A stretch of DNA of 64,000 nucleotides from Bacteroides ndongoniae. Lineage in GTDB: Bacteria; Bacteroidota; Bacteroidia; Bacteroidales; Bacteroidaceae. The stretch's first letter is position 1, and the number at the start of each line of letters is the position of its first letter. The position numbers and the translations under genes were made by a program. Location of the stretch: contig NZ_FNVV01000013.1 in the NCBI RefSeq assembly GCF_900108345.1, positions 780,944 through 844,943 of the forward strand, written 5' to 3'. The notes under the pieces were generated by a model that saw only the letters and a list, made by a program, of their open reading frames with translations, was not told where the DNA came from and did no database searches. Below are positions 14,663 to 23,804 of this stretch, one piece after another.

Positions 14663-17113
14663 ATGGGAAAACGACATACAGTGCCCACACCCCGCCCGAA
14701 AGGAACCTTGCAGGTCAAGATCCTTTCGGGCTATCTGCTGCTTACCCTGCTGGTAGGCGGCATCGTCTATGCCGTGTGGTACGAGAAACGGGTGTTCCAG
14801 CAAGCCGAACAGGAGGAACGGGCAATGCTCGGACAGCGGAAACTGACGAACGACGCCTTCAAGAGCCTTATCGCCCTGCTGCTTTACAGCGACGGCGCCC
14901 TGCTGTGGGACAAGGACGACCTGCGCTCCTACGAAGAGAAGGACCGCCGGATGTCGGAGATACTGAAAAGGTTAGGCGACGCCTATCCCGACTCCCTGCA
15001 ACAGAGCCGCATCGACACGGTGCGGCTGCTGCTTGCCGAGAAAAAGACCCAGATTCTCCGTCTGGCGGAGACGCCCTCGACGGCCAGCCGCATGGACAGT
15101 CTGCTCAGCGAGCGGTTGCCCCCGCTGGAACAGTCCGCCTCGGTGCCGGACCGTGTGGTCAGCGCACCGGTACAGGAAAGCGAAAAGAAAAGCAAGAAAA
15201 GTTTCTGGAACTGGTTCAAGCCCAAGAAGAAAAAGGGAAAGGACGGAAATGAGGGGACGTATGGGGCGAGTACCGTGCGTGTCGTGCCGAACTCCCGTCA
15301 TGTGCGTGACATGCGGCAGTTCCGTGATGACGTGTTCGCCGCCCTGCGGGAACAGAAGGAGATATACCGTGCCCTGTCTGACTCGCTGGAGCGTCGTAAC
15401 CGGTTGCTGAACCGCCATATCAACCGTCTGGTAAACGATTTCGAGCGGGACGCCATGCTGCGCACGGAGGAACGCCTGCAACGGGTGTCCGCCCTGCGTG
15501 AGCAGGCTTTCGCCCTGATATGCGCCATCTCGTCGGCGGGACTGCTGTGCGCCCTGCTGCTTTACGTGTTCATTTACCGTGACATCCGCCGGAAATACCG
15601 TGACCGCCGTGAGTTGGAGGACTCACACCGCAAGGGGCATGAGATGCTGGAGATACGCAAGCGCATCATCGTGACCCTGTCGCACGACATCCGGGGTCCG
15701 CTGAACGCCATCAGCGGCAGCGCGGAGCTGGCGATGAACACGAGAGACCGGAAACGGCGCAATGCCTATTTAGAGAACATCCTCGACGCTTCCCGCCATA
15801 TCATGCGCCTTGCCAACAGCCTGCTCGACCTGTCGCGCCTGAACGAGTCGAAGGAGACGCTGAACGAGGTGCCGTTCCGTCTCGGCGGTCTGCTGGACCG
15901 CATCGTGGAGGAATACACGCACACGGCCAACAGCAAGGGGCTGCTGCTCTCGGACGAGCGTTCCGACACGGACGTGACGGTCCGGGGCGATGCCGACCGC
16001 ATCGAGCAGATCGCCGACAACCTGCTCTCGAACGCGGTGAAGTTCACCGAGGCGGGGAAGATCATCTTGGAGACCTGTTACGGGAACGGCTTTCTGCGGC
16101 TCAGGGTGTCGGACACGGGCATCGGCATGGACGGCGAGACCGCCCGGCGGATCTTCGCCCCCTTCGAGCGTGCCGCGCCGGAGACCAACGCGGAAGGGTT
16201 CGGACTCGGACTGTCCATCACACAGGGGCTGGTGCGTTTGCTGGGCGGTGAGATCAGCGTGGAGAGCCGTCCGGGGGCGGGCAGCACGTTCACGGTCACG
16301 CTGCCGCTGGCGGAAACGGACGAGGTTGTGGAAGAGCCGTCCGCCCCGCCCGGCACGGGCGGTCGTCTTCCCCAACGTGTCCTCGTGGTGGACGACGACC
16401 CCGTGCAACTGACGATAACGGGCGAGATACTGGAACGCAACGGCATCTGCTGCCGAACGTGCCGCACCGTCAAGGAGGTGGTACGGGAACTGCGCGGCGG
16501 GGAGTTCGACCTGCTGCTGACCGACATCCAGATGCCGGGCACAAACGGGTTCGACCTGTTACGGCTGCTGCGCCAGTCCCACATCGGGCAGTCCCGCAGC
16601 CTGCCGGTGGCTGCCATGACCGCACGGGGTGACACGGACGGTGAGAATTACCTGAAAGCCGGGTTCGCCGGGTACATACGCAAGCCGTTTTCCTCGCCGG
16701 AACTGCTGGTCTTCCTCTCCTCCGTCACATGGCGGACGGGCGAGCCCCAAGAAGACGCAGCTTCCACCGCCGATTTCGCCTCGCTGACCGCCGAGGTGAG
16801 CGACAAACGGAAACTGCTGGAGATGTTCATCGAGGAAAGCCGGCGCGACATCGCCGCCCTGCGAGAAGCGGCGGCATGTTCCAACCGGCTGGAACTGCGC
16901 GAGACCGTACACCGGATGTACCCCATGTGGGAACTGCTGCGCATCGAGAACGAATTAGACGCTTACCGCCGGACGCTCCACGACAGGGAAGGCGGTGACA
17001 GCAAGATAAATAAGGAAACGGAACGGCTTATCGGGCGTCTGGGCGCATTGATAACCGAGGCCGCCGCTGAAATAAAAAGAATGGAAGATGAAAAAGAAGA
17101 TACTGATCGTTGA
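14663..17113 (+). CDS. rteA: RteA-like hybrid sensor histidine kinase
   Basis: An 816-residue inner-membrane sensor. There are membrane helices at about 18-38 and 290-310 bounding a periplasmic region. The kinase core has the H box TLSHDIRGPLN with phospho-acceptor H341, the N box DNLLSNAVKF, and ATP-binding DTGIGMD and GFGLGLS. A receiver domain follows (VLVVDDD; acceptor D621 in LLLTDIQMPG), then a helical tail. In CTnDOT, RteA and RteB form the tetracycline-linked two-component pair that turns on rteC and so excision. It overlaps rteB by 26 nt. No tetQ gene precedes it in this window, so the inducing signal may differ. Confidence 0.85.
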   Translation: MGKRHTVPTPRPKGTLQVKILSGYLLLTLLVGGIVYAVWYEKRVFQQAEQEERAMLGQRKLTNDAFKSLIALLLYSDGALLWDKDDLRSYEEKDRRMSEILKRLGDAYPDSLQQSRIDTVRLLLAEKKTQILRLAETPSTASRMDSLLSERLPPLEQSASVPDRVVSAPVQESEKKSKKSFWNWFKPKKKKGKDGNEGTYGASTVRVVPNSRHVRDMRQFRDDVFAALREQKEIYRALSDSLERRNRLLNRHINRLVNDFERDAMLRTEERLQRVSALREQAFALICAISSAGLLCALLLYVFIYRDIRRKYRDRRELEDSHRKGHEMLEIRKRIIVTLSHDIRGPLNAISGSAELAMNTRDRKRRNAYLENILDASRHIMRLANSLLDLSRLNESKETLNEVPFRLGGLLDRIVEEYTHTANSKGLLLSDERSDTDVTVRGDADRIEQIADNLLSNAVKFTEAGKIILETCYGNGFLRLRVSDTGIGMDGETARRIFAPFERAAPETNAEGFGLGLSITQGLVRLLGGEISVESRPGAGSTFTVTLPLAETDEVVEEPSAPPGTGGRLPQRVLVVDDDPVQLTITGEILERNGICCRTCRTVKEVVRELRGGEFDLLLTDIQMPGTNGFDLLRLLRQSHIGQSRSLPVAAMTARGDTDGENYLKAGFAGYIRKPFSSPELLVFLSSVTWRTGEPQEDAASTADFASLTAEVSDKRKLLEMFIEESRRDIAALREAAACSNRLELRETVHRMYPMWELLRIENELDAYRRTLHDREGGDSKINKETERLIGRLGALITEAAAEIKRMEDEKEDTDR

Positions 17114-18398
17114 AGACAACATCGCCCTGTCACAGCGTCTGCGCGACCGTCTGGAACGGTGCGGGTATGCGGTGGAGACAGCCATCGACGAGCCTTCCGC
17201 CCGCAGGCTCATCCGCAAGTCGGGCTTTGACCTGGTTCTGGCTGACGTGCGCCTGCCCAAAGGCGACGGGCTGTCGCTGCTGGAGTGGCTGAACGGCGGG
17301 CACCGTCACGTGCCCTTTGTGGTAATGACGGGGTATGCGAACTACCCTGACGCGGTGCGTGCCGTGAAGTCGGGTGCGGACGATTATCTGCCCAAGCCCG
17401 TAGATCCGGAGCGTCTGCTCGATACCGTCCGTGAGCTGCTGCGTCCCTCGCTATCGCTGCCGCAAGGCGGAAAAACCCTGTTCCGGCTTGGCAGCCCTGC
17501 GGCACGTGAGGTAGAACGCATGGCCACACTGGTTGCCCCGGTGGAGGTGTCCGTGCTTATCCTCGGCGCCAACGGTACGGGCAAGGAGTCCGTCGCCCGC
17601 CGGATACACGAGGAGAGCGACCGCCGCCTGATGCCCTTTGTGGCGGTGAATTGCAGCGTCATCTCGAAAGAACTTGCCCCGTCGCTGCTGTTCGGGCACG
17701 CCAAAGGCTCGTTCACGGGTGCGGAGAAGGACACGGAAGGGTATTTCGGCATGGCCGAAGGCGGCACGCTGTTCCTCGACGAGATAGGCACGTTGGGGTA
17801 TGAGGCGCAGTCCATGCTGCTGCGTGTGTTGCAGGAGGGTACTTACACGCCGGTGGGCGGCAACCGGGAACGGAGGGCTGACGTGCGCATCGTCGCCGCC
17901 ACCAATGAGGATCTGGCGCAAGGCATCCGCGAGAGCCGCTTCCGGGAAGACCTGTACCACCGTCTCGCCGAGTTCGAGATACGTCTGCCCGCGCTGCGCG
18001 AGTGCCGTGCGGACATCCTGCCGCTGGCGGGTTTCTTCCGGGAGCGTTTCTCCTCCGAGCTGCGCAAGCCGACGGAGGGTTTCACGCCGGAGGCGGAGGA
18101 ACGTCTGTTGTCCTACCCGTGGCCGGGGAACATCCGCGAGATGCAGAACCGTGTGCGCCGTGCCGTGCTGCTGGCGGAAAGCCCGCTGGTGGGTACGGAG
18201 GAACTGGACCTCCCCGACGGCGGCACGTCCTCCCTTACCGGCGGCATCCACCCGCACCCGAAGGGCGACGCGGAATGGAGGTCCTCGATAGAGAAGGCAC
18301 TCGCCCTGTGCGGCGGACACCGGGGTCACGCCGCCGCGCTACTGCACGTCAGCGAGGCGACGCTGTACCGCAAGATGAAGAAGTACGGGGTGAAGTGA
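17088..18398 (+). CDS. rteB: RteB-like sigma-54-type response regulator
   Basis: A 436-residue NtrC-type protein. Receiver with acceptor D53 (LADVRLPKGDG); AAA+ domain with Walker A GANGTGKES and a GSFTGA loop in place of the usual GAFTGA; C-terminal Fis-like HTH (GHRGHAAALLHVSEATLYRK). In the CTnDOT family RteB is activated by RteA and drives transcription of rteC. It overlaps rteA by 26 nt in another frame, so the two are translationally linked. All key motifs are intact. Confidence 0.9.
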   Translation: MKKKILIVEDNIALSQRLRDRLERCGYAVETAIDEPSARRLIRKSGFDLVLADVRLPKGDGLSLLEWLNGGHRHVPFVVMTGYANYPDAVRAVKSGADDYLPKPVDPERLLDTVRELLRPSLSLPQGGKTLFRLGSPAAREVERMATLVAPVEVSVLILGANGTGKESVARRIHEESDRRLMPFVAVNCSVISKELAPSLLFGHAKGSFTGAEKDTEGYFGMAEGGTLFLDEIGTLGYEAQSMLLRVLQEGTYTPVGGNRERRADVRIVAATNEDLAQGIRESRFREDLYHRLAEFEIRLPALRECRADILPLAGFFRERFSSELRKPTEGFTPEAEERLLSYPWPGNIREMQNRVRRAVLLAESPLVGTEELDLPDGGTSSLTGGIHPHPKGDAEWRSSIEKALALCGGHRGHAAALLHVSEATLYRKMKKYGVK

Positions 18399-18713
18399 AA
18401 TAAAAACGGCGTATCCTGCCCGAATTTCGGTCGGATTTCGTACATTTGTAACCGGTTTGGCTGTTCATGGCAATGGCCGGGCCAAAGACATAGAAGAATA
18501 ACGGTGACGGACGGTGTCTGTTGCCGATATTATACATAAGTCGCAAGAGTTTCGGACAGAAATCTGGTACATTTCAAGAAACGGAAGCTGTTGCGTGAGG
18601 CTTATGCTATACCTTATAGCGTGAGCCCATGCACTTCTGTTTTCGGGCTTACCAGAGCCTCTGTCCGGAGTCGCGTGGGTTTCACGCTTTCGGCTTTTAA
18701 TACGGAAAGAGGT
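18399..18713 (+). promoter_or_regulatory. Gap between rteB and the RibD-like gene with a -7 box
   Basis: TACATTTG at 18441-18448 fits the Bacteroides -7 consensus and could drive the following genes through a ~260-nt leader. I see no gene, RNA gene or strong hairpin in the rest. Confidence 0.35.
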
Positions 18714-19133
18714 ATGGCAAAGATACAGGTAATCATGGCACTCACCCTCGACGGGTATCTTCCGCCGGCTGGCGGGCAATGGATGGAATGGTTCCGGCAC
18801 GACCGGGAAGGCCTTCCGCTGTGGCTCAGCCGCTGCACGTTCACGCTTCCTCCCGGTTATCCGCTCATCGACCTGATGTGCGAACTGAAAAGCATGAGCG
18901 AGGGCTGCACCTATGTGGCCGAGGTGACAGACGCCGGTCAGGTGGAGCTGCTTCGCGGGCTGTTCCTCTACCGTATGGTGGACGAGCTGGTGGTCTATCT
19001 GCTGCCGCAGCTTTCCGGCGGGGGTCTCTCGCCGCTGGCAGACCTGCCCCGTGCCTCGGCATGGACGCTCCGCCAGAGCCGGAGTTTCGGCAACGGCATC
19101 TGCCGGCTGGTCTATCGGAAAAAGACGGAATGA
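18714..19133 (+). CDS. RibD C-terminal / dihydrofolate-reductase-like protein
   Basis: A 139-residue protein starting MAKIQVIMALTLDGYL, the typical first strand and active-site loop of the RibD_C/DHFR fold, and ending with the VDELVVYLLPQLSGGG segment of that family. At about two thirds of the usual length it lacks part of the middle, so the substrate is uncertain. The ATG at 18714 is chosen because the family start aligns there. Similar genes are often found beside rteC in these elements, as I recall; their role in transfer is unknown. Confidence 0.65.
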   Translation: MAKIQVIMALTLDGYLPPAGGQWMEWFRHDREGLPLWLSRCTFTLPPGYPLIDLMCELKSMSEGCTYVAEVTDAGQVELLRGLFLYRMVDELVVYLLPQLSGGGLSPLADLPRASAWTLRQSRSFGNGICRLVYRKKTE

Positions 19134-19333
19134 TTCTCTCAACGGTTCTGTCAGTCCTCTCAAATGAGAGGATTTTATTTTTCCGACTTTCCGAACTTAA
19201 AATTTTTATCTGCTTATCTATCAGTATATTACATTGTTTTTCACTTCGTGCGGGCATAACCGGCATACCATTTGGCTTATTCTTTACGGTACGGCAACCG
19301 ACCGTCATCAACGAACTAAAAAGAATAACCGAT

Positions 19334-19957
19334 ATGGATTACCGAACATTGACCAGCGGCGGGCTGCTTCGCCTCGCCAAAGAGAAAGGGATGAGCCTCC
19401 CGGAGCAGGAAGCCGCCTATACCGAGTTTTCAGAACAGATATTCGCCGTCTATACGGGCGGCGGCAGCCCCCGCCACCTGCATTTCACGCTCGCCTTTGC
19501 GGAAGCGGAACTGTGTGCCGTCAGCCAATATGCCGGCGGGCGTGCCAGCCCCTGCGTGGAAAAGGCGCTGTCGCTGGTGCGCCACCTGCTCGACGGCGTG
19601 AAGACCCAAGTGCCGCCACTATCCTCCATCCCCTTCAAAGACGAAAAGAAAGACGACACTCCTGCCGATGCCCTGCTCATGCGGTGGACGGGCAACCTCT
19701 CCGACTTCGTGGAGATGGTGTATGGGCTGGACTCGCTGAAGTGCATCAACGGCGGCGAGACGGGCGTGACCGAGCTGCTGCTGGGCTTCGGCAAGCTGTT
19801 TGGCCTGAAGCTGAAGGACAAGCAATGCTACAACGCCTATGCCGACATCAAGCGGCGTAAGAGCGACAGCCGCACCTATTTCTTCGACAAGGCGGCGGAG
19901 AAGCTGAACCGGCGTATGCAGGAGGACGAGGAGCGGGAACGGATGCGGAAAAGATAA
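19334..19957 (+). CDS. rteC: RteC excision/transfer regulator
   Basis: A 207-residue all-helical protein resembling RteC of CTnDOT: N-terminal MDYRTLTSGGLLRLA, and a C-terminal part (GVTELLLGFGKLF, CYNAYADIKRRK, YFFDKAAEKLNRRM) that acts as a winged-helix-like DNA-binding region in the family. RteC is known to activate the excision operon promoter of CTnDOT. It is the last gene of the rte region and is followed by a terminator, as expected for a separately controlled unit. Confidence 0.85.
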   Translation: MDYRTLTSGGLLRLAKEKGMSLPEQEAAYTEFSEQIFAVYTGGGSPRHLHFTLAFAEAELCAVSQYAGGRASPCVEKALSLVRHLLDGVKTQVPPLSSIPFKDEKKDDTPADALLMRWTGNLSDFVEMVYGLDSLKCINGGETGVTELLLGFGKLFGLKLKDKQCYNAYADIKRRKSDSRTYFFDKAAEKLNRRMQEDEERERMRKR

Positions 19958-19990
19958 ATCATTTCATTCATATATTTTCTTTTGAGACCG

Positions 19991-20028
19991 GGCAAGGGGG
20001 CGCGTGAGGCGTCTCCTTGCCTGTTTTT
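19991..20028 (+). terminator. Terminator after rteC
   Basis: Arms GGCAAGG (19991-19997) and CCTTGCC (20015-20021), extended inward by further GC pairs and followed by GTTTTT. Confidence 0.75.
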
Positions 20029-20083
20029 ATACGCATCCGTGAAGAAAAGACTATTCCTTGCCTGTTTTCTCCATGAAAAAGAT

Positions 20084-20147
20084 TACTTTTGTAACAATTA
20101 TCCCCCTTAGATGGAAAAAGCTAAGGCTCGCCACCTTAAAAGGTGGC
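20084..20147 (+). promoter_or_regulatory. -7 box and stacked hairpins before the Abi gene
   Basis: TACTTTTG (20084-20091) fits the -7 consensus. Two stems follow: CCTTAG/CTAAGG (about 20105-20125) and GCCACCTT/AAGGTGGC (20130-20137 and 20140-20147), the latter 22 nt before the start codon. The second stem could limit ribosome access. Confidence 0.45.
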
Positions 20148-20169
20148 TCAATTTTATAAAGCATACAGA

Positions 20170-21123
20170 ATGGAAACATATAAGAAACCGCCTTTGAGCT
20201 ATACGGAACAAGTCGCCCTGTTGCAATCAAGGGGCATGTCTGTTTCGGACATACCACGGGCGGAGAGACTGCTCGCCAACATCAGCTATTACCGGCTCAG
20301 TGCCTATATGCTGCCTTATAAGAAAAAGGAGAACGGCACAATCATTGACAACTTCAAGGAAGGCACGACATGGGACATGGTGTATGACCTGTACGTATTC
20401 GACCGGAAATTGCGCCTGCTCGTGTTCGATGCCATTGAACGGCTGGAAATCGCCGTCCGGACACAAATCATTTACCAGTTAAGCCACAAATACGGTTCCC
20501 ATTGGCAAGACAATCCCTCCATATTCAAAGCCCCGGAACGGCGTGTGCTGCGTGACGGTTCAATCGTGACATTCGATGTGTATGCCGAAATCCAGAAACA
20601 TATCAGCGACCAATTGCACAGCAACCGTGCGGAGGTATTCATCCAGCACTACCGGAACAAATATGACAATCCGGTCAATCCTCCTTCGTGGATGAGTGTG
20701 GAAATCATGTATTTCAACCATCTGTCCCGTATCTGTACGGGATTGAAGAATAGAGCGGACATCAACGGTATAGCCGGTTATTTCGGATTGCCTCCCAAGA
20801 CATTCTGCTCATGGTTGCATACCATGAACTACGTGCGTAACCTGTGCGCCCACCATGCAAGGCTTTGGAACAGGGATATGAGCATCGTTCCTGAAAAACT
20901 GCATTTTTCCAAAAATTTGGTATGGATAAGCAATCCGGATACGGTACAGCGTGGCAAGGCATATTATTTTTTCTGTATGTTGGGGTATCTCTTACAAACA
21001 GCCAATCCTACTTCCTCGTTCAAAGACAGGCTAAAAGCGTTGGTCAATGAATACAAAAGCGTAGCTCCACTTTCCGCAATGGGCTTTGCCGAGGGTTGGG
21101 AAAACGAAAAAATCTGGAAATAG
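20170..21123 (+). CDS. Abi_2-family (AbiD/AbiF-like) abortive-infection-type protein
   Basis: A 317-residue protein with hallmark Abi_2 features: N-terminal YTEQVALLQSRGM, then LLANISYYRLSAYMLPY, VFDRKLRLLVFDAIERLEIAVRT, and C-terminal YVRNLCAHHARLWNRDM. The last segment is an RxxxxH-type (R-N-x-x-x-H) motif of HEPN-like RNases. Such proteins cause growth arrest or death on phage infection. ATG 20170 starts at the conserved N-terminus; an in-frame ATG at 20143 lies inside the leader hairpin. It stands alone between rteC and the mobilisation genes, a typical cargo position. No antitoxin-like partner is evident. Confidence 0.8.
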   Translation: METYKKPPLSYTEQVALLQSRGMSVSDIPRAERLLANISYYRLSAYMLPYKKKENGTIIDNFKEGTTWDMVYDLYVFDRKLRLLVFDAIERLEIAVRTQIIYQLSHKYGSHWQDNPSIFKAPERRVLRDGSIVTFDVYAEIQKHISDQLHSNRAEVFIQHYRNKYDNPVNPPSWMSVEIMYFNHLSRICTGLKNRADINGIAGYFGLPPKTFCSWLHTMNYVRNLCAHHARLWNRDMSIVPEKLHFSKNLVWISNPDTVQRGKAYYFFCMLGYLLQTANPTSSFKDRLKALVNEYKSVAPLSAMGFAEGWENEKIWK

Positions 21124-21167
21124 TCATATTTCCGGCTTCATACGCTTGTCGTTCAAGAAAAAATGCC

Positions 21168-21175
21168 TACCTTTG
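21168..21175 (+). promoter_or_regulatory. -7 box TACCTTTG
   Basis: Fits TAnnTTTG, 118 nt before the start at 21294. The leader contains an imperfect CCTCCCAG...CTTGGGGGG pairing around 21221-21257. Confidence 0.5.
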
Positions 21176-21293
21176 CATCACAAGATTAACAAGGCAGTTA
21201 TAAACTAAAAGATAATAAGCCTCCCAGGCGAGCCGCAAGGCAGCATACTTGGGGGGCGTTCTTCATTTATAGCGGCATATTTTCCCAAACACG

Positions 21294-21704
21294 ATGGCGA
21301 AAAAGAAAAAGCGGAAACATGGTATAAAGCCAGACTTGCCGATAATCATTGATTACGGCGGCGACTTGGTGTCCGTCTATGACCCGGTATCCGTCATGCC
21401 ATACAGCGAACCGCCCGTTACAGAAAGGACACGCTACAAGAAACTGAACGCGGAACAAAAGGCGGCTTTCAAGTCAATGTTTGTGTCTGCCGTTACCTCC
21501 TATTGGAATGAGAACCGGCTGATACCTTTCGGGGAGGATATGGCAGACATCCGGAAATGGATGTTGGAAGCCTTCGCCGAAGAATACGGCATCTTGATGA
21601 AGGAAGACAGCGAGTTGAAAAACTATCTGATGACCCTTGTCATTTCCCCCCTCAACAAGCTGCTCAAAGCGGAAAAGAAGATACAAGAAAAGGAAAATCC
21701 GTAA
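21294..21704 (+). CDS. Hypothetical basic protein (136 aa)
   Basis: A lysine-rich start (MAKKKKRKHGIKP) is followed by a mixed region and a helical C-terminus. There is no signal peptide, membrane helix or recognised domain. It has its own candidate promoter and converges on mobC, whose end lies 54 nt away. The function is unknown. Confidence 0.55.
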   Translation: MAKKKKRKHGIKPDLPIIIDYGGDLVSVYDPVSVMPYSEPPVTERTRYKKLNAEQKAAFKSMFVSAVTSYWNENRLIPFGEDMADIRKWMLEAFAEEYGILMKEDSELKNYLMTLVISPLNKLLKAEKKIQEKENP

Positions 21705-21758
21705 CCCGGTCGTGAATTGAACCGAGCTACGGATTTTCTCTTTTCGCCTATGGCGTAC

Positions 21759-23768
21759 CTATTTGTTCTGCAACAGGTGTTGCAGTTCGGGGTCGGACTG
21801 GATGCGCTGCAATTCGTCGGCGACAATCTGCCGCACCTCCGCACGGATGCGGTTGTAGTTCTCCTGAATCATCTCTTTCATGCGGTCGTTGCCGTCGGCA
21901 TCGGTGAAGTCCGTGATGACGGGGATAGGCTTGTAAGCCTGCTCCTCGCGTTTCACCTTCTCGGCATCCACCACTATCTCACAATGAAAAATCTTCTGCT
22001 CGATGCGCTCGTTGAAGTTGTCCGCCACCGCCCCGACGAACATGCCCTGCGTTAGCGTGGAAATCTTGCTCGCCGGGATAAGGCTCTCCATCTGCGTGTT
22101 GATGGAGGTGGACTTGTCCTCGCGGTTGATGGTGATGCTCTGCCGCTTCTGCAAGATTTTGCCGAAACGCTCCGAAAGGGTCTTGGCGGTTTCGCCCACC
22201 ACCTGACCGGAGAAGATGTTGCCCACCGTGTTCATCACTACGGCGGCTTCCTTGTCGCCGTAGTCGCGCTTCAACTGTGAGAAGTCCTGAAAGCCGAGGC
22301 AGACCGCCACCTTGTTGCTTCGGGCAGTGGCAATAAGGTTGTCCAGCCCCTTGAAGTAAATGGTAGGCAGCTCGTCTATGATTACCGCCGACTTCAGCTT
22401 GCCCTTCTTGTTGATGAGCTTCACGATGCGTGAATTGTACAAGCCCAATGCCGCACCGTAGATGTTCTGACGGTCGGGGTTGTTGCCGACACAGAGTATC
22501 TTCGGCTCGTCGGGATTGTTGATGTCGAGGGTAAACTCGCTGTCGGACATGACCCAATAGAGCTGCGGGGAAATCATACGGGATAGCGGTATCTTCGCCG
22601 ACGCTATCTGTCCGGCAAGCTGTTCCATCGCGCCGCCCTGCCATGCGTCCATGAACGGGGAAAGGTAGTTCTCCAGTTCGGGATAGCTGGTGAGAATAGG
22701 AAACACGTCCTCGTAACGGCGGTTCAAGAGTTCAATGGCATGGGGAAAGGTGCAATACTTGCCGTCCTTGTAGATGCGCAAAAACCATATCACAGCGGCA
22801 AACAGGATAATCGGTGACTCCACAAAGAAGTCGCCCTGTTTTTGCACCCAAGTTTTGTTCAAATTGAGCATTATCGTGTAGGCACTCTCGTAGGCATCGG
22901 TAATGTCTTCCATGAAATCGGGGTGAATGGGATTACAGCGGTGCGAGCGGCGCGGGTCGTCAAAGTTTATCACGTAGAATTTCGGCTTGACCTTGTAACA
23001 ATCGCCATGATTCAGCAGATGGTTATAGGCGATAGTCGAAAGGTCGCTGAATTTGAAATCATAGATATACATTGAATAACCTTTCTCAATCTGTTGCTTG
23101 ATAAAACTGTTTACCACGGCATACGACTTGCCGCTGCCCGGCGTGCCCAACACGATGGACGCACGGAACGGGTTTACCACGTTGATGTACCCGTCGTTCC
23201 ACTTCTTCCTGTAATAGAAGCGTGTGGGCAGGTTCACCGAATACTCGTTCTCGATGAGCCGCGTTTCCTGCTGGAAACTCTCGTTCTCCACGTTGAACAC
23301 GTCTTCCATGAGGTTGGTGCGCAGAAGGCGGCTCATCCATGTGCCGGACATCAGCAGGCAGACATAGCCCGCCGCAACGGTGGCGGTGTACAATGCCGCG
23401 TTTGCTTCTACGGGCAACGGCAGGGACAATATCCACCAGTTCAGAAAGAACAGCACCAGCCCTGCGGCAAGCACCGTCCAAATCCTTGCCCACGTGATTT
23501 TTTCCTCCTTGACCCCCTTCGTGCCCAGACACGAGAGTGCCAGCAGCACCAACGCAAAGAGTTTCGTATAAAGGATGGAGCGGAACAGCCCTGCGGTGCG
23601 GTCGAAATTCATCAGTACCCTGTCCACCACGCCGATGTCGATGCCCCACAGCCTTACGGCTTCGTAACAATACCAATAGAGGTGGATGACCACCATTAAA
23701 ATGCTTACGGCACGCAGAAAATCCATGATTTTCGCCAATGCCCTCAAATCGTCTTCCTGTTGTGACAT
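21759..23768 (-). CDS. mobC: MobC, VirD4/TraG-type coupling protein
   Basis: A 669-residue inner-membrane ATPase that brings the relaxase-DNA complex to the type IV channel. The N-terminus carries the YWYCYEA signature of the Bacteroidales YWFCY-type coupling proteins and about four membrane helices (to about residue 143). Walker A GTPGSGKS is at 208-215 and a Walker B-like SAVIIDELPT follows near 465. It is the last gene of the leftward mobA-mobB-mobC set, 36 nt after mobB. Length and motifs are complete. Confidence 0.9.
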   Translation of the reverse strand: MSQQEDDLRALAKIMDFLRAVSILMVVIHLYWYCYEAVRLWGIDIGVVDRVLMNFDRTAGLFRSILYTKLFALVLLALSCLGTKGVKEEKITWARIWTVLAAGLVLFFLNWWILSLPLPVEANAALYTATVAAGYVCLLMSGTWMSRLLRTNLMEDVFNVENESFQQETRLIENEYSVNLPTRFYYRKKWNDGYINVVNPFRASIVLGTPGSGKSYAVVNSFIKQQIEKGYSMYIYDFKFSDLSTIAYNHLLNHGDCYKVKPKFYVINFDDPRRSHRCNPIHPDFMEDITDAYESAYTIMLNLNKTWVQKQGDFFVESPIILFAAVIWFLRIYKDGKYCTFPHAIELLNRRYEDVFPILTSYPELENYLSPFMDAWQGGAMEQLAGQIASAKIPLSRMISPQLYWVMSDSEFTLDINNPDEPKILCVGNNPDRQNIYGAALGLYNSRIVKLINKKGKLKSAVIIDELPTIYFKGLDNLIATARSNKVAVCLGFQDFSQLKRDYGDKEAAVVMNTVGNIFSGQVVGETAKTLSERFGKILQKRQSITINREDKSTSINTQMESLIPASKISTLTQGMFVGAVADNFNERIEQKIFHCEIVVDAEKVKREEQAYKPIPVITDFTDADGNDRMKEMIQENYNRIRAEVRQIVADELQRIQSDPELQHLLQNK

Positions 23769-23804
23769 AAATCTGTTTCTTTTTTAAGTTGATGAAAAAA
23801 TGGA

